Source: Legionella jamestowniensis (GTDB lineage Bacteria > Pseudomonadota > Gammaproteobacteria > Legionellales > Legionellaceae). From it: a stretch of DNA of 64,000 bases. Below are positions 63,103 to 64,000 of the stretch, in pieces (within the stretch, counting starts at the first letter, position 1; each line of letters starts with the position of its first letter). The stretch spans positions 124,001 to 188,000 of the forward strand of contig NZ_LNYG01000001.1 in assembly GCF_001467745.1 (NCBI RefSeq), in the 5' to 3' direction. Made by a program: the position numbers and the translations under genes. The notes beneath the pieces are model-generated. The model was given only the letters and a program-made list of their open reading frames with translations, did not search any database and was not told where the DNA came from.

Positions 63103-64000
63103 TGACACGTTGTGAACGCTTATTGCTAAATGTCACGACAATTAATCCGGCCGGTGAGGAATGTCAACAGCAAGCCATTGCTATTGCAAATGAACATATT
63201 CTCTGGTGTGGCAGCATGGCTGAACTGCCAAGTGATTATAAACACCATGCAATAGCAATTCATGAATGCGATGGCCAATTGGTGACGCCCGGTCTTATCG
63301 ACTGCCATACTCACTTGGTGTATGCCGGAAATCGTGCTGATGAATTTAAACAGCGTCTTTTAGGGAAAACCTATGCCGAAATAGCAAAAGCGGGCGGTGG
63401 TATTTTATCGACGGTTCAATCCACAAGGGCTGCAACTGAAGAAGAGTTAATAGAACAATCATTGCCTCGAATTTTAGCCATGCGTGCCGAGGGCGTTACC
63501 ACCGTTGAAATTAAATCAGGTTACGGTCTTGATCTAAAAAATGAAATAAAAATGCTTAAAGTGGCCAGACAATTAGGCACAATGAGTGGTATTCGAGTGA
63601 AAACAACGTTTTTAGGAGCCCATGCAGTACCTCCCGAATTTCACAACAATGCACAAGGCTATGTGGATTTTTTATGTGCTGAGATGTTACCGGCAATAGC
63701 AGAAGCAGGTTTGGCCGATGCAGTGGATGTTTTTTGTGAGTCAATTGGTTTTAGTTTGACGCAAACAGAACAACTCTTTATAAAAGCGAATGCACTAGGA
63801 TTACCCATTAAATGCCATGCAGAACAACTATCAAACCTTGGTGCTTCCAAATTGGCTGCGCAATTTGACGCTTTATCGTGTGATCATCTGGAGTATTTGG
63901 ATAATTCAGGCATTGCGGCAATGGCCAATAGCGGTACTGTAGCTGTCTTATTGCCTGGCGCCTATTATTTCCTGCGCGAAAAAAAGAAACCGCCGGTGGA
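63102..64000 (+). CDS. hutI: Imidazolonepropionase, 5' portion (runs off the window)
   Basis: 299 full codons are present before the right edge. It starts at ATG 63102 with GGGAGGAG as ribosome-binding site and overlaps the SDR stop by one base. The metal-binding motif [17 protein letters not shown] is near residue 60. Conserved blocks follow: [25 protein letters not shown] and K-C-H-A-E-Q. HutI hydrolyses imidazolonepropionate to N-formimidoylglutamate, the substrate of HutG at 55.1 kb. About a quarter of the protein is missing on the right. Confidence 0.95.
   Translation, partial: MTRCERLLLNVTTINPAGEECQQQAIAIANEHILWCGSMAELPSDYKHHAIAIHECDGQLVTPGLIDCHTHLVYAGNRADEFKQRLLGKTYAEIAKAGGGILSTVQSTRAATEEELIEQSLPRILAMRAEGVTTVEIKSGYGLDLKNEIKMLKVARQLGTMSGIRVKTTFLGAHAVPPEFHNNAQGYVDFLCAEMLPAIAEAGLADAVDVFCESIGFSLTQTEQLFIKANALGLPIKCHAEQLSNLGASKLAAQFDALSCDHLEYLDNSGIAAMANSGTVAVLLPGAYYFLREKKKPPV

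Overview
The window is a chromosomal segment of a Legionella species, AT-rich (roughly 40% GC by eye). The genus call rests on a nearly complete Dot/Icm type IVB secretion locus: icmT-S-R-Q-P-O, lphA(dotK), icmM-L-K-E-G-C-D-J-B, then icmH-icmF. Divergent IcmR-position proteins are known across Legionella, and this one does not look like the L. pneumophila protein I remember. The species is therefore probably not L. pneumophila, but I cannot name it.

Layout. 1-5.4 kb: a 5-formyl-THF cyclo-ligase fragment, a PA3496-family small acidic protein, a PabC-like aminodeoxychorismate lyase, a TVP38-type membrane protein, a 733-residue orphan, a 62-residue orphan and a DUF305 membrane protein. 5.5-22.8 kb: the main icm/dot cluster, all on the + strand, with short gaps or 1-4 nt overlaps. 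It encodes the coupling complex (IcmO, IcmP, IcmS, IcmJ), the outer-membrane core (IcmK, IcmE, lipoprotein DotK), inner-membrane parts (IcmL, IcmM, IcmG, IcmC, IcmD, IcmT), IcmQ with its IcmR-type partner, and the ATPase IcmB. 22.8-28.9 kb: a small membrane protein, a short DsbD, and icmH-icmF on the - strand. No tphA lies between icmB and icmF, where I recall it in L. pneumophila.

28.9-46.1 kb is accessory in character: a GRDP/DUF1399-like protein, a 1288-residue protein with a nucleoside-hydrolase-like start and a duplicated HD motif, ahpC2-ahpD, sodC, fadH, an inverse-autotransporter adhesin, a DAO-family oxidase, a protein with clear Dbl-homology (RhoGEF) motifs, a secreted papain-like protease and a GNAT-nitrilase fusion. 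46.3-64 kb: a DEAD-box helicase, a tail-anchored orphan, a PlaA-like GDSL lysophospholipase, a DUF3530 protein, an alpha/beta-hydrolase effector candidate, a FadL-family porin, a second IcmL-domain protein, hutG, a 1663-residue RelE-like/UvrD-like/repeat fusion, an L,D-transpeptidase, an SDR enzyme and the start of hutI.

Several large genes near the secretion locus look like Dot/Icm substrates because of eukaryotic-like domains and acidic C-terminal tails. This is inference without translocation data. The strongest candidate for something new is the RhoGEF-domain protein at 42.4-43.3 kb. The helicase-repeat giant and the nucleoside-hydrolase/HD giant follow. Five kinds of palindromic or MITE-like repeats sit in the intergenic spaces. 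No rRNA, tRNA, CRISPR array or intact insertion sequence was seen.
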